Origin: Comamonas granuli NBRC 101663 | Lineage (GTDB): Bacteria > Pseudomonadota > Gammaproteobacteria > Burkholderiales > Burkholderiaceae_C | Assembly (NCBI RefSeq): GCF_000739995.1 | Contig: NZ_BBJX01000001.1 | Span: 186,001-250,000, forward strand | DNA: 64,000 nt | Direction: 5' to 3' | Shown here: positions 50,169-60,387 of the stretch, piece by piece | Layout: each line of letters starts with the position of its first letter | Numbering within the stretch: position 1 is the first letter of the stretch | The notes under the pieces: model-generated | Told to the model about the DNA's origin: nothing | Databases searched by the model: none | What the model saw: the letters and a program-made list of their open reading frames with translations, nothing else | Made by a program: the position numbers and the translations under genes

Positions 50169-50828
50169 ATGGTGAAAAAAGCGCCGCGCCGCACCGCTGA
50201 ACGCATACTGGAAGTCACGCTCGAACTGTTCAACCGTTTTGGCGAGCCCAACGTCTCGACCACCCTCATCTCGGCCGAGCTGCGCATCAGCCCCGGCAAC
50301 CTGTACTACCACTACCCGGCCAAGGACGAGCTCATCAACGCGCTCTTCGATCGCTACGAGCGCGCCCTCACCGAGCTGCTGCACGCCAGCGGCGGCGTGC
50401 GCAACGTGGAAGACGCCTGGTTCTTCATGCACACGCTGTTCGAGCTGATCTGGCAGTACCGCTTTCTCTACCGCGACCTCAACGACCTGCTGTCCAAGAA
50501 CCGCCGCCTGGAGACGCACTTCCAGAAGGTGCTGGAGCACAAGACCGCCTCGGTGCGCGCCCTGCTCGATGGCATGCGCCGCGCCGGCAGCCTGGAGATG
50601 GACACGCACGGCACCGAACCCACCGCCACCAGCATGGTGGTGGTGCTGACCTACTGGCTGAGCTTTGAGTACGTGCGCGACCCGCGCCGCGCGCTGGAGC
50701 CCGAATGCGCCCAGGCCGCACTGCTGCGCGGCGCACACCACGTGCTCAACCTGCTCATGCCCTACCTCGAACCCGGGCAGCGCGCCCACCTGCTGCAACT
50801 GGCCAGCGCCTACCGCAGCGCTGCCTGA
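50169..50828 (+). CDS. TetR/AcrR-family transcriptional regulator
   Basis: 219 residues. The HTH lies at about residues 15-60: ERILEVTLELFNRFGEPNVSTT and ISPGNLYYHYPAKDELINALF, the latter almost invariant in TetR proteins. The rest is the all-helical ligand domain with aromatic-rich segments (FEQRYRFLYRDLNDLLSKN-like: LIWQYRFLYRDLNDLLS). Members of this type are found next to phasin and fatty-acid genes. Ligand is unknown; the divergent promoter between the acyl-CoA reductase and phasin genes is a plausible target. The gene after it is 38 bases away on the same strand. Confidence 0.88.
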   Translation: MVKKAPRRTAERILEVTLELFNRFGEPNVSTTLISAELRISPGNLYYHYPAKDELINALFDRYERALTELLHASGGVRNVEDAWFFMHTLFELIWQYRFLYRDLNDLLSKNRRLETHFQKVLEHKTASVRALLDGMRRAGSLEMDTHGTEPTATSMVVVLTYWLSFEYVRDPRRALEPECAQAALLRGAHHVLNLLMPYLEPGQRAHLLQLASAYRSAA

Positions 50829-50866
50829 GCCCCGCACACACAACACCACCAACGACGGAGACACCC

Positions 50867-51640
50867 ATGGCCCACTGGACCCCCTTCCCCCACGCCGGCG
50901 AATTCGACTACGACGCGGCCAGCCTCAAGAAGCACTGGGCCCGTCTGCACGCCGGCGACGCCGAACCCCTGCCCAAGAACGCCGCCCTGCTGCAGGCCTG
51001 GGCCCACTACCACAACGGCGAGTTCCAGCAGGCGGCCGAACAAGGCCTGGCCCTGGGCGGCGATGGCATCACGGTGGCCAACAAGGCCACGGCGATCTAC
51101 GCCACCTACCTGGAGAAGAAGGAAAAGACGCGGCTGGACCTGTTCATGCAAGTGGCCGAGCGCGCCCAGGCCCAGGCCCAGGAGCAGCCCCAGAACGCCA
51201 ACGCCTGGTACTGGAACGCCTACGCCCTGGGCCGCTACAGCCAGGGCATCAGCGTGGCCAAGGCCCTGGCGCAGGGCCTGGGCGGCAAGATCAAGGAGTC
51301 GCTGGAAAAGGCCATCGCCCTCGCCCCCAAGCACGCGGACGCGCGCATCGCCCTGGGCGCCTTCCATGCCGAGGTCATCGACAAGGTCGGCGCGCTCATC
51401 GGCGGCATGACCTACGGTGCCAAGAAGGACGCCGGGCTCAAGCTCTTCCAGGAGGCGCTCAAGCTCAACCCGGGCTCGGCCATCGCCATGGTCGAATACG
51501 CCAACGCGCTGGTCATGCTCGAAGGCGACAAGAAGATGAAGGAAGCCACCGCCCTCTACGAAAAGGCCGCCGCCACCACGCCCATGGACGCCATGGAGCG
51601 CCTGGACGTGGAGATGGCCCAGGCGGAACTGGAGGACTAA
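50867..51640 (+). CDS. Soluble tetratricopeptide-repeat-like protein
   Basis: 257 residues, start ATG after CGGAG. No signal peptide or membrane segment. It is built of helix pairs: [99 protein letters not shown]. These fit TPR spacing. It is a conserved betaproteobacterial protein of unknown role, possibly an adaptor for the preceding regulator. Convergent with coaX; the stop codons overlap by two bases. Confidence 0.8.
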   Translation: MAHWTPFPHAGEFDYDAASLKKHWARLHAGDAEPLPKNAALLQAWAHYHNGEFQQAAEQGLALGGDGITVANKATAIYATYLEKKEKTRLDLFMQVAERAQAQAQEQPQNANAWYWNAYALGRYSQGISVAKALAQGLGGKIKESLEKAIALAPKHADARIALGAFHAEVIDKVGALIGGMTYGAKKDAGLKLFQEALKLNPGSAIAMVEYANALVMLEGDKKMKEATALYEKAAATTPMDAMERLDVEMAQAELED

Positions 51641-52416
51641 GCGCTCTGCGGCGGCCCGAACCGTCGGGCCGCAATCTCCAGCAGACCGTCGAAGATCAGG
51701 TTTTCCACCAGCTCGAAGGGGCGCGTCATGCTGGGCGCCATCTTCCAGCCTGCGCCGCCGGTCATCATGCACTGGGGCTCCTGGCCGCAGCGCTGCAGCA
51801 GGTGCTGGTAGACGCGCTCGACCGCGCCGGCAATGGCGTAGGTGCCGCCGCTGGTGAGCGCATCGCTGGTATTGGTGGGGAAGGGGCGCACCTCGCCCGT
51901 GGGCACGTGCAGGCCGGCCGTACCCGACTCCAGGGCACGCAGCATGATGCCGTGGCCGGGCAGGATGAGCCCGCCCAGGAAATGCCCCTCGGCGTCTATG
52001 GCCTCCACGGTCACGGCTGTGCCCACCATCACCACCACCAGCGGGCGCGCCGGGCCGCGTGCGAGCATGCGCTGGCGCGCGCCGATCATGGCCACCCAGC
52101 GGTCGCAGCCCAGGCGCGCGGGGTGGTCGTAGCCGTTGGTCAGCCCGGCCTCCTGCGCACCGGGCACGACCCAGTGCGGGTCCACGCTCCACAGCTCCAT
52201 CTGCTCCTCGACGCGGCGGCGCACGGCATCGCCCGCCACCACGCAGCCGAGCATGCGCTGGGGCGCCGCCAGGTGGGCCCAGGCCGTCTCCGACAGGCGG
52301 TCGATGTGGTCCAGGAATTCGGCGCCCTGGGCCAGCAGGGCCGCGCCCGGACGCGGCGCCTCGTACAGCGCCCACTTCAGGCGCGTGTTGCCAACGTCGA
52401 TGGCCAGAAAAGTCAT
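51637..52416 (-). CDS. coaX: Type III pantothenate kinase
   Basis: 259 residues, first step of coenzyme A synthesis. [17 protein letters not shown] is the ATP-binding DvGNT motif; [26 protein letters not shown] (catalytic Asp region) and [10 protein letters not shown] are standard CoaX motifs, and the late MMTGGAGWK is the ATPase-fold adenosine loop. Start is the ATG at 52414-52416; an in-frame start 42 bases upstream adds a poor sequence. Confidence 0.95.
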   Translation of the reverse strand: MTFLAIDVGNTRLKWALYEAPRPGAALLAQGAEFLDHIDRLSETAWAHLAAPQRMLGCVVAGDAVRRRVEEQMELWSVDPHWVVPGAQEAGLTNGYDHPARLGCDRWVAMIGARQRMLARGPARPLVVVMVGTAVTVEAIDAEGHFLGGLILPGHGIMLRALESGTAGLHVPTGEVRPFPTNTSDALTSGGTYAIAGAVERVYQHLLQRCGQEPQCMMTGGAGWKMAPSMTRPFELVENLIFDGLLEIAARRFGPPQSA

Positions 52417-52485
52417 GGCGGGCATTATGAAACCAATTGCCGGGGGCGCGCCTGTCACCTGCGCGGCAGGCTGGGCGCCGGCGGG

Positions 52486-53601
52486 TCAGCTCTGCCGCCA
52501 GGGCAGGCCATGGTGGCGCCAGCCGCCGCGCTGGCCGCGGTGCGCGTGCTCGTCGGGGTCACCCTCGAAGCCTTCGAGCACGTTCCAGGCCTCCAGGCCC
52601 AGCCGCGTCGCCTGCTGCGCCGCGGCGATGGAGCGCACGCCGCTGCGGCACAGCAGCAGCGCCTTGCGCCCCGGGGGCACGGCAGCGCGGATCTGCGCGT
52701 CGAAGTCCGGGTTCAGGGCCATGCCGGGCCACTGCTTCCAGGCCACGGCCACGGCGCCGGGCACCTCGCCCACCCAGGCGCGCTCGGCATCGCTGCGCAC
52801 GTCGACGAGCACCGCCTCGCCCGCCTGCACCCATTGCCAGGCCAGGAGCGGCGACACATCGCCCGCATAGCCCTGGGCGCGGCGCTCCGCACACTGGCCG
52901 CGCATGGCGGCGGCGTCGTGGCGCAGGCCCGATTGCCGGTTGGCCGGCAGGGCCTCGTGCATGCGCTCGGGCGGCGGCAGGTGCAGGCCCTGCATGAGGG
53001 CGACGAACTCCTGCTCGCTGCGCCCGGCCACGCGCGCGTTGCCCGTGCGCTCGGCGGCGATGCTCGAGTGGCTGCGCCCCGCATAGTCGTGCCCGGGCCA
53101 GACCAGGGTCTCGGGCGGCAGCGCGAACAGCACCTGCGTGATGCTGCGCCAGAGCGCGTGCGCATCGCCCGACTGGAAGTCGGTGCGCCCGCAGCCGCCC
53201 ACGAGCAGGGTATCGCCCGTGAACACATGGCCGCGCCACAGGTAGCACATGCTGCCCGCCGTGTGCCCGGGCGTATGCAGCGCGCGCAGACGCTCGCCGC
53301 CAAAGTCCAGGGTGTCGCCGTCGGCCAGTTGGCGCTGGGCCGTGCCTATGCCGCAGCCGGCGGGCGCCGCGGTGTGCGCGCCCGTGTGCTCGGCCAGCAG
53401 ACCGGCGCTGGTGATGTGGTCGGCGTGGTTGTGCGTCTCCACCGCCCAGCACAGGCGCAGGCCGCGCGCCTGCAGCACGGCCAGGTCGCGCTCGATCTGC
53501 GCATCAACGGGGTCGATGATCAGCGCATCGCGCGTGTGCGGGTCGTGCAGGAGGTAGGTGCAGGTGCCCGAGGCGGGGTCCAGAAGTTGCAGGGGGTGCA
53601 T
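52486..53601 (-). CDS. Persulfide dioxygenase-rhodanese fusion (ETHE1-type)
   Basis: 371 residues, a one-chain sulfide-oxidising protein of the PRF type. Residues about 1-240 are a metallo-beta-lactamase-fold dioxygenase: WAVETHNHADHITSAGLL gives the first iron ligands, LHTPGHTAGSM, FTGDTLLVGGCGRTDFQ, and VWPGHDYAG. It oxidises glutathione persulfide to sulfite and glutathione. Residues about 265-365 are a rhodanese domain whose active loop is LLLCRSGVRS with the catalytic Cys. The two domains together would convert persulfide sulfur to thiosulfate. Located between coaX and the YgjP-like gene, with no sulfide:quinone reductase in view. Confidence 0.9.
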   Translation of the reverse strand: MHPLQLLDPASGTCTYLLHDPHTRDALIIDPVDAQIERDLAVLQARGLRLCWAVETHNHADHITSAGLLAEHTGAHTAAPAGCGIGTAQRQLADGDTLDFGGERLRALHTPGHTAGSMCYLWRGHVFTGDTLLVGGCGRTDFQSGDAHALWRSITQVLFALPPETLVWPGHDYAGRSHSSIAAERTGNARVAGRSEQEFVALMQGLHLPPPERMHEALPANRQSGLRHDAAAMRGQCAERRAQGYAGDVSPLLAWQWVQAGEAVLVDVRSDAERAWVGEVPGAVAVAWKQWPGMALNPDFDAQIRAAVPPGRKALLLCRSGVRSIAAAQQATRLGLEAWNVLEGFEGDPDEHAHRGQRGGWRHHGLPWRQS

Positions 53602-53639
53602 GGCGTTTTGGAGTCAAATGGCGTCGTAAGGCGCGTATT

Positions 53640-53661
53640 CACTGCGCAAGCAGCTATTCAA
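53640..53661 (-). repeat. Copy of the interspersed element at the end of the YgjP-like gene
   Basis: On the minus strand ATTGAATAGCTGCTTGCGC (53644-53662) carries the AATAGCTGCTTGCGC core, and the TAG stop of the YgjP-like gene (53654-53656) falls inside it. The rest of the element is not obvious. With the copy at 54457 it brackets this gene. Confidence 0.45.
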
Positions 53662-54574
53662 TGCAGAGCACGCCGTCCCAGTCCGGCACGGGTTCCTCGC
53701 GCAGGTGGCGGCGCAGGCGGGCATGGTCGGGCAGCACGCTGGCCACGGTGTTCCAGAACTGCGGGCTGTGGTCCATGACGCGCAGGTGCGCCAGCTCGTG
53801 CACGACCACGTAGTCGATGACGGCCTGCGGGTGGTGCAGCAGGCGCCAGTTCAGGCTGATGGAGCCGTCGGCGCGCGCGCTGCCCCAGCGCGTCTGGGCG
53901 CTGGACAGGCGCAGGCGCGTCCAGCGCACACCCAGCAGCGGCGCAAAGTGGTCCAGGCGCGCGCTCAAGTGCAGGCGCGCATGGCGCATGAGCCAGGCCT
54001 GCACGGCGTCGCGCACCTGCGCGGGTTGCGCCGCCGCCGGCAGGCCGATGCGCAATTGCCGCTCGGCGTGCGCACCGTCCTCCTGCAGCACGCCCAGCAG
54101 GCTGTGGCGCGCATCGAGCACCACGCGCAGCGGCTGGCCCAGGAAGGGCAGCACGGCGCCGTCGCCCCAGGCGATGCGCGCATGCACCTGGCGCTGCTGG
54201 CGCAGCCGGGCCTTGGCGAGCTTGCGCAGAATCCAGCCCGACTTGGCGCGCAGGGCGGCCTCCACCGCCGCCAGCGTCACCCAGGCGGGGGCGCGCACGG
54301 CCAGGCCCTCGGGGCCCACGGTAAAGCCTATGCTGCGGCGGCGCGCGCGCTCGAAGCGGTAGGCCACGGCCGCGCCCTCCAGGCGCAGCTCCCGGTTGGC
54401 CTGCGGATGGGCGTAGCGCGCCGGGGTGAGGATGTCGGGGAGCGCCGCAATCGCTTCATTTTTGATAGCTGCTTGCGCTTGTATTTCGGGCGCCGCAGGC
54501 CTTTTTTCCTCTATTTTTTGCCCCTGGGGCGCTGGCACGCACCAGTCCAGCGCCAGTTGCACGAAATGCGGCAT
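53654..54574 (-). CDS. YgjP/SprT-like zinc metalloprotease (DUF45 family)
   Basis: 306 residues. The C-terminal half contains the zinc-binding YVVVHELAHLRVMDHSPQFW (HExxH plus a later His), with upstream TRWGSARADGSISLNWRL, the family signature. The YgjP family is conserved next to gmhB or plsC in betaproteobacteria; its substrate is not known. Residues about 25-50 (ending IKNEAIAALPDIL) are partly encoded by a copy of the interspersed element at 54457 and are absent from typical family members, as far as I recall; the first ten residues MPHFVQLALDW are normal. Start ATG at 54572-54574 lies 2 bases after gmhB. Confidence 0.88.
   Translation of the reverse strand: MPHFVQLALDWCVPAPQGQKIEEKRPAAPEIQAQAAIKNEAIAALPDILTPARYAHPQANRELRLEGAAVAYRFERARRRSIGFTVGPEGLAVRAPAWVTLAAVEAALRAKSGWILRKLAKARLRQQRQVHARIAWGDGAVLPFLGQPLRVVLDARHSLLGVLQEDGAHAERQLRIGLPAAAQPAQVRDAVQAWLMRHARLHLSARLDHFAPLLGVRWTRLRLSSAQTRWGSARADGSISLNWRLLHHPQAVIDYVVVHELAHLRVMDHSPQFWNTVASVLPDHARLRRHLREEPVPDWDGVLCIE
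54457..54515. repeat. Copy of the interspersed element inside the YgjP-like gene
   Basis: CATTTTTGATAGCTGCTTGC (54457-54476) continues as GCTTGTATTTCGGGCGC, then AGGCCTTTTTTCC (54497-54509), giving both the left core and the AGGC-plus-T-run right end of the element seen at 16646. The stem half that should read AAGCGCT is decayed. The insert stays in frame and encodes EIQAQAAIKNEA. Confidence 0.65.
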
Positions 54575-54576
54575 GC

Positions 54577-55101
54577 TCAGGCGCGCAGCACGTGGTCGGC
54601 AAACGCGGCCAGGTCGGCGTGGACCTGGGCGGACGCGGTCCAGGCCGGCTCGGCCGGCGCAGGGCCCAGCCAGTGCAGTTGCGCCCCCAGGGCGGCGCCC
54701 GCCTGCAGGTGTTCGGGGCAACTGCCGGCCACGAGCACCGCGTCGGCATCGACGTTGTAGCGCTCGCAGATCTGCTCGAGCAGGCCGGGGGCGGGCTCGC
54801 GGCAGTGGCAGCCGTCCTCGGTGGTGTGCGGGCAGAAGAACACGGCGTCGATGCGCCCGCCCGCGGCGGCCAGTTGGCGGTGCATGCGCGCATGGATGGC
54901 GATCAGCGTGGCCATGTCGAACAGGCCGCGGCCCAGGCCCGGCTGGTTGGTCGCCAGCACCACGTGCCAGCCGGCGTGGTTCAGGCGCGCGATCGCGTCC
55001 AGCGCACCGGGCAGGGGTGTCCAGTCGTCGGGCGCGGCCACATACCCTTCGGCCCCCAGGGCATTGATGGTGCCGTCGCGGTCGAGGATGACGAGTTTCA
55101 T
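54577..55101 (-). CDS. gmhB: D-glycero-beta-D-manno-heptose 1,7-bisphosphate 7-phosphatase
   Basis: 174 residues, HAD-superfamily phosphatase that dephosphorylates heptose bisphosphate for ADP-heptose and the LPS core. MKLVILDRDGTIN carries the two catalytic Asp; VVLATNQPGLGRGLFD is the second motif, and CPHTTEDGCHCREP has the four zinc ligands typical of GmhB. The start ATG overlaps the stop of the small membrane protein upstream (ATGA, 55098-55101). Slightly shorter than E. coli GmhB (191). Confidence 0.94.
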   Translation of the reverse strand: MKLVILDRDGTINALGAEGYVAAPDDWTPLPGALDAIARLNHAGWHVVLATNQPGLGRGLFDMATLIAIHARMHRQLAAAGGRIDAVFFCPHTTEDGCHCREPAPGLLEQICERYNVDADAVLVAGSCPEHLQAGAALGAQLHWLGPAPAEPAWTASAQVHADLAAFADHVLRA

Positions 55102-55688
55102 GGCGCCATTATCAATCGCCAGCCCGTGGCGTAGTGCCCGTACCAGCGCCCCTGCGCGCGCTGCAGCTCCAGGCGCTGGCCATTGGCCCAGGCGGCGGCC
55201 TCGGGGGCGTCGATGAGCACCTGCTGCGGCGCCGGCACGCCCTCGATGCGCAGCACCAGCTCCGTGCCGCCCGTGCTGTGCAGGTGGGGCGCGCGCGCGC
55301 GGCTGCCCAGCACCTGGGCCTGCGCGGGGGGCTGCGCCTGCAGGCCTTGCAGGTTGGCCGCGTGCAGCCCCAGGGCCGCGCAGCCCGCCAGGCAGGCCAG
55401 CACCCAGGCGCCCAGGAGCACGCGGCGCACCGCGGCGGCCCCGCGGCGGCGCGCCAGCAGCGCCAGCAGGGCGGCCGCCACGAGCACGGCGGCGAGCGCC
55501 GCCAGCCAGGGCAGGAACAGGTCCAGCGCCGTGGCCTGGGGCGGCGGCAGGGGGGACAGGCGCCACGCGGGCGGGCCCGGATGGCGCTCGGCCTGCCACT
55601 GCAGCCCCCAGCGCAGCGCCGCCAGCAGCGCAGGCGGGGCAAACAGCCACCAGGCCGTGCGCTGGGTGCGGGCGGCGTCAGTGGTCAT
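55098..55688 (-). CDS. Membrane protein of unknown function
   Basis: 196 residues. Two hydrophobic N-terminal stretches (WWLFAPPALLAALRWGL and ALDLFLPWLAALAAVLVAAALLALLA), a third (VLLGAWVLACLAGCAALGL) and a roughly 75-residue C-terminal soluble part with a repeated valine strand (ELVLRIEGVPAPQQVLID). High Ala/Leu/Arg content is typical of GC-rich genomes and makes homology hard to judge. It is coupled to gmhB by ATGA; nothing links it to heptose chemistry. The ATG at 55686-55688 was preferred to one 33 bases upstream that adds a proline/alanine run. The 163 bases before it, back to glyS, show nothing else. Confidence 0.7.
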   Translation of the reverse strand: MTTDAARTQRTAWWLFAPPALLAALRWGLQWQAERHPGPPAWRLSPLPPPQATALDLFLPWLAALAAVLVAAALLALLARRRGAAAVRRVLLGAWVLACLAGCAALGLHAANLQGLQAQPPAQAQVLGSRARAPHLHSTGGTELVLRIEGVPAPQQVLIDAPEAAAWANGQRLELQRAQGRWYGHYATGWRLIMAP

Positions 55689-55851
55689 GGCCACAGGACC
55701 GGCGGCGGCTGTGCAATCCACGGCCCCTGCAAAGGGCGGCCACCGCGCACGGGCCGCACTGCGGTGCGGGAAGCGTCCCCCGGCCCGCAGCGCGCCGTGC
55801 TGCGGGAGTGGTGGGAAGGCGCCGAAGGCGACACTGGGGGCGGCCCCTTGC

Positions 55852-57990
55852 TCAAGCCAGGCGCGCGAGGTCGGCGACGCGGTTCATGGCCGTGTGCAGC
55901 GTCTTGAGCAGGCCCTGGCGGTTCAGGCGCAGATCGAGCTGCTCGGCGTTGACCATGACGTCGTCGAAGAAGGCATCGACCGGCGCGCGCAGCACGGCCA
56001 GGGTCTGCAGGCTGGCGGTGTAGTCGCCCGCGGCGAACTGCGCATCGGCCTCGGGCACGAAGCGCTGCAGCGCGGCGTACAAGTCCTGTTCCGCCTGCTC
56101 CTGCAGCAGGGCGGGGTTGACGTGCGGGTCCACCGGCCCCTCGACCTCGGCCTTCTTCAGGATGTTGCCCACGCGCTTGTTCGCCGCCGCCAGGGCCGGG
56201 GCCTCGGGCAAGGCGGCAAAGGCGCGCACGGCGGCGAGCTGCTGCCCCACCTGCGCCAGGCGCTGCGGGCGCAGGGCGAGCACGGCATCGACCTCCTGGG
56301 CGCTGTAGCCCTGCTCGCGCAGCACGCCGGCGAGGCGTTCGTAGATGAACGCGGCCAGCGGTGCGCTGGCGTCCTGGATGCGCTCGCCAAAGCAGGGCAC
56401 GGCGCTGGCGAGCAGCGCGTCGAGGTCCAGCGGCAGGTGCTTCTCGACCAGCATGCGGATCACGCCCAGCGCATGGCGGCGCAGCGCAAACGGGTCGCGG
56501 TCGCCCGTGGGCAGGTTGCCGATGCCGAACATGCCCACCAGGGTTTCGAGCTTGTCGGCCAGCGCGACCACCACGCCCGCCATGTTGCGCGGCAGCTCGT
56601 CACCGGCGAAGCGCGGCTTGTAGTGGTCCTCGATGGCGTCGGCGATGACCGCGCCCAGACCGTCGTTGAGCGCGTAGTAGCGGCCCATGGTGCCCTGCAG
56701 CTCGGGGAACTCGCCCACCATGTCGGTCACGAGGTCGGTCTTGGCGAGCAGCGCGGCCTGGTCGGCCTGCTGCACGAGCTGCGCATCGCCCAGGCGCGCG
56801 GCAATGGCCTGGGCGATGGCGCGCACGCGCTCCACGCGCTCGCCCTGCGTGCCCAGCTTGTTGTGGTAGACCACCTTGGAGAGGCTGTCCACGCGCGAGG
56901 CCAGGGTCTTCTTGCGGTCCTGGTCGAAGAAGAACTTGGCGTCGGCCAGGCGCGGGCGCACCACGCGCTCATTGCCGCCGATGACGAAGCTCGCGTCCTC
57001 GGGACGGATGTTGCTCACCACCAGGAACTGGTTCGTGAGCTTGCCCGTGGCGTCGAGCAGCGGGAAGTACTTCTGGTTGGCCTTCATCGTGAGGATGAGG
57101 CATTCCTGCGGCACGCCAAGGAACTGCGCCTCGAACTGGCAGACGAGCACATTCGGGCGCTCGACCAGTGCGGTCACTTCGTCGAGCAGGGCCTCGTCCT
57201 CGATGGGGCGCACGCCGCCACCCACGCGCGCCGCAGCCTGCGCGAGCTGGCGCACGATCTCGGCCTTGCGCTGGTCGAAACTGGCGATCACGGCGCCATC
57301 GCGCTCCAGGGTCTCGGCGTACTGGTCGGCGTGGGCCATCTCCACCACCGGCTGCGCCGCCTCGAAGCGGTGGCCGTGCGTCGTGCGGCCCGCGCTCAGG
57401 CCCAGCGCCTTGACGGGCACGACGGTGCTGCCGTGCAGGGCCACCAGGCCGTGCGCGGGGCGCACGAAATGCACGCTGCTCCAGCCGGGCAGCTCGCAGT
57501 CGGTCTCGAGCTGGTAGCTCATCACCTTGGGGATGGGCAGCAGGCGAATCGCTTCGTCCAGGGCCTTTTGCAGGCCCGTGTCCAGCGTGGCGCCGCTGGC
57601 CAGGCTGTCGTAGAACAAGGCCTCGGCCTTGCCGTCGCTCGCGCGCTGCAGCCGGGCCACGGCGGCAGCCGGGTCGGACAGGTCGGCGCCCAGCGCCTGC
57701 AGCTTCTTGAGCAGCGCGGGCGTGGCCTGGCCGTCGGCCGTCAGGCCCACGCTCACGGGCATGAGCTTTTGCCGCACGGCCTTGTCCTCGGCCTTGAGCC
57801 AGACATGGCGGATGTGCGCCGCCAGGCGGCGCGGCGAGGCGTAGGCGGTGACGCCCGAGTCCTCGCCCACCAGGCCCTGGGCCCGGAGCTGATCGAACAG
57901 CACGCCGGCGAAGGCATCGCCCAGCTTCTTGAGCGCCTTGGGGGGCAGCTCTTCCACAAACAGTTCGACGAGAAGGTTTTGCGTGGTCAT
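55852..57990 (-). CDS. glyS: Glycyl-tRNA synthetase beta subunit
   Basis: 712 residues, close to the family length of about 690-720. It binds tRNA-Gly and completes the alpha2-beta2 synthetase with glyQ, encoded 23 bases upstream. It starts MTTQNLLVELFVEELPPKALKKLG, the usual N-terminus. VELPPKAL-type and later YYALNDGLGAVIADAIEDHY, LPRNMAGVVVALADKLETLVGMFG in pieces, and the C-terminal DALRP anticodon-binding region (AFFDDVMVNAEQLDLRLNRQGLL) are typical. The start codon is at 57988-57990; the frame is open far upstream, but that part does not resemble a protein. Confidence 0.96.
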   Translation of the reverse strand: MTTQNLLVELFVEELPPKALKKLGDAFAGVLFDQLRAQGLVGEDSGVTAYASPRRLAAHIRHVWLKAEDKAVRQKLMPVSVGLTADGQATPALLKKLQALGADLSDPAAAVARLQRASDGKAEALFYDSLASGATLDTGLQKALDEAIRLLPIPKVMSYQLETDCELPGWSSVHFVRPAHGLVALHGSTVVPVKALGLSAGRTTHGHRFEAAQPVVEMAHADQYAETLERDGAVIASFDQRKAEIVRQLAQAAARVGGGVRPIEDEALLDEVTALVERPNVLVCQFEAQFLGVPQECLILTMKANQKYFPLLDATGKLTNQFLVVSNIRPEDASFVIGGNERVVRPRLADAKFFFDQDRKKTLASRVDSLSKVVYHNKLGTQGERVERVRAIAQAIAARLGDAQLVQQADQAALLAKTDLVTDMVGEFPELQGTMGRYYALNDGLGAVIADAIEDHYKPRFAGDELPRNMAGVVVALADKLETLVGMFGIGNLPTGDRDPFALRRHALGVIRMLVEKHLPLDLDALLASAVPCFGERIQDASAPLAAFIYERLAGVLREQGYSAQEVDAVLALRPQRLAQVGQQLAAVRAFAALPEAPALAAANKRVGNILKKAEVEGPVDPHVNPALLQEQAEQDLYAALQRFVPEADAQFAAGDYTASLQTLAVLRAPVDAFFDDVMVNAEQLDLRLNRQGLLKTLHTAMNRVADLARLA

Positions 57991-58013
57991 GGTGGTGGTG
58001 CTTCCTGCTGCGC

Positions 58014-58919
58014 TCAGGCGGCCTTCTTGGGCATCTGTGCGACCCACTCGCGCGGCGCCATGGGAAAGCCCAGGCGCTCGCGGCTGTCGTAGTAGGCCTG
58101 CGCCACGGCGCGCGCCAGATTGCGGATGCGGCCGATGTAGGCGGCGCGTTCGGTCACGCTGATCGCGCCGCGCGCGTCCAGCAGGTTGAAGGTGTGCGCG
58201 GCCTTGAGCACCTGCTCGTAGGCGGGCAGCGCGAGCTGCTGCTCCATCAGGTACTGGGCCTGCTTTTCGTGCGCCGCAAAGGCCTGGAACAGGAAGTCGG
58301 CGTCGCTGTGCTCGAAGTTGTAGGTGGACTGCTCGACCTCGTTCTGGTGGAACACGTCGCCGTACTTCAGGCCCGGCGCATAGACCAGGTCGTACACGTT
58401 TTCCACGCCCTGCAGGTACATGGCCAGGCGCTCCAGGCCGTAGGTGATCTCGCCCGTGATGGGCCGGCAGTCGATGCCGCCGACCTGCTGGAAGTAGGTG
58501 AACTGCGTCACCTCCATGCCGTTGAGCCACACCTCCCAGCCCAGGCCCCAGGCGCCCAGCGTGGGGTTCTCCCAGTCGTCCTCGACGAAGCGGATGTCGT
58601 TCTTCCTGAGGTCGAAGCCCAGGGCTTCGAGCGAGCCCAGGTAGAGCTCCAGGATGTTGCTGGGTGCGGGCTTCAGGACCACCTGGTACTGGTAGTAATG
58701 CTGCAGGCGGTTGGGGTTCTCGCCGTAGCGGCCGTCCTTGGGGCGGCGGCTGGGCTGCACGTAGGCGGCCTTCCAGGGCTCGGGGCCGATGGCGCGCAGG
58801 AAGGTGGCGGTGTGCGAGGTGCCCGCGCCCACTTCCATGTCGTAGGGCTGCAGAAGGGCGCAGCCCTGGGCGTCCCAGTAGGACTGCAGCTTCAGAATGA
58901 TTTGCTGGAAGGTCAACAT
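58014..58919 (-). CDS. glyQ: Glycyl-tRNA synthetase alpha subunit
   Basis: 301 residues. [20 protein letters not shown] and [22 protein letters not shown] are the standard start and the class II motif 2 region; [19 protein letters not shown] and [21 protein letters not shown] in parts follow, and [22 protein letters not shown] is invariant in GlyQ. ATG at 58917-58919 was chosen at the family start; in-frame starts upstream add only an Ala/Arg-rich sequence. Transcribed with glyS. Confidence 0.96.
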   Translation of the reverse strand: MLTFQQIILKLQSYWDAQGCALLQPYDMEVGAGTSHTATFLRAIGPEPWKAAYVQPSRRPKDGRYGENPNRLQHYYQYQVVLKPAPSNILELYLGSLEALGFDLRKNDIRFVEDDWENPTLGAWGLGWEVWLNGMEVTQFTYFQQVGGIDCRPITGEITYGLERLAMYLQGVENVYDLVYAPGLKYGDVFHQNEVEQSTYNFEHSDADFLFQAFAAHEKQAQYLMEQQLALPAYEQVLKAAHTFNLLDARGAISVTERAAYIGRIRNLARAVAQAYYDSRERLGFPMAPREWVAQMPKKAA

Positions 58920-59154
58920 GAGGTCTTGGGCGCTGGCAGGGCCAGGGCCGGCAATGGGCAAAGAGGTATCGGCAACGGAAACCGCTGGCATGGCCCATTC
59001 CGCAGGAATCAGGCCATTGCGGCACGGAACCCGTGATTTTACGGCGCACTGCCACGCACAAAGGCCGGGGCCCCTGGGGGAGCCCCGGCCTGGGCCAGCG
59101 GCAGGGCGTGCGCTGCGCTGCGGGGCACGGCGGGCGCACACCCAGCGGATCGGA

Positions 59155-60356
<1,202 letters not shown>

Positions 60357-60387
60357 ACCCTATGAATCAAATTCACACCCCGGCACG

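Noticed and set aside
50665-53778. A 1037-codon plus-strand frame across the TPR, coaX and persulfide dioxygenase genes
   Set aside because: It spans three genes whose families are certain and has no plausible protein character.
55183-58092. A 969-codon plus-strand frame opposite glyS
   Set aside because: It is antisense to glyS, whose whole length matches the family.
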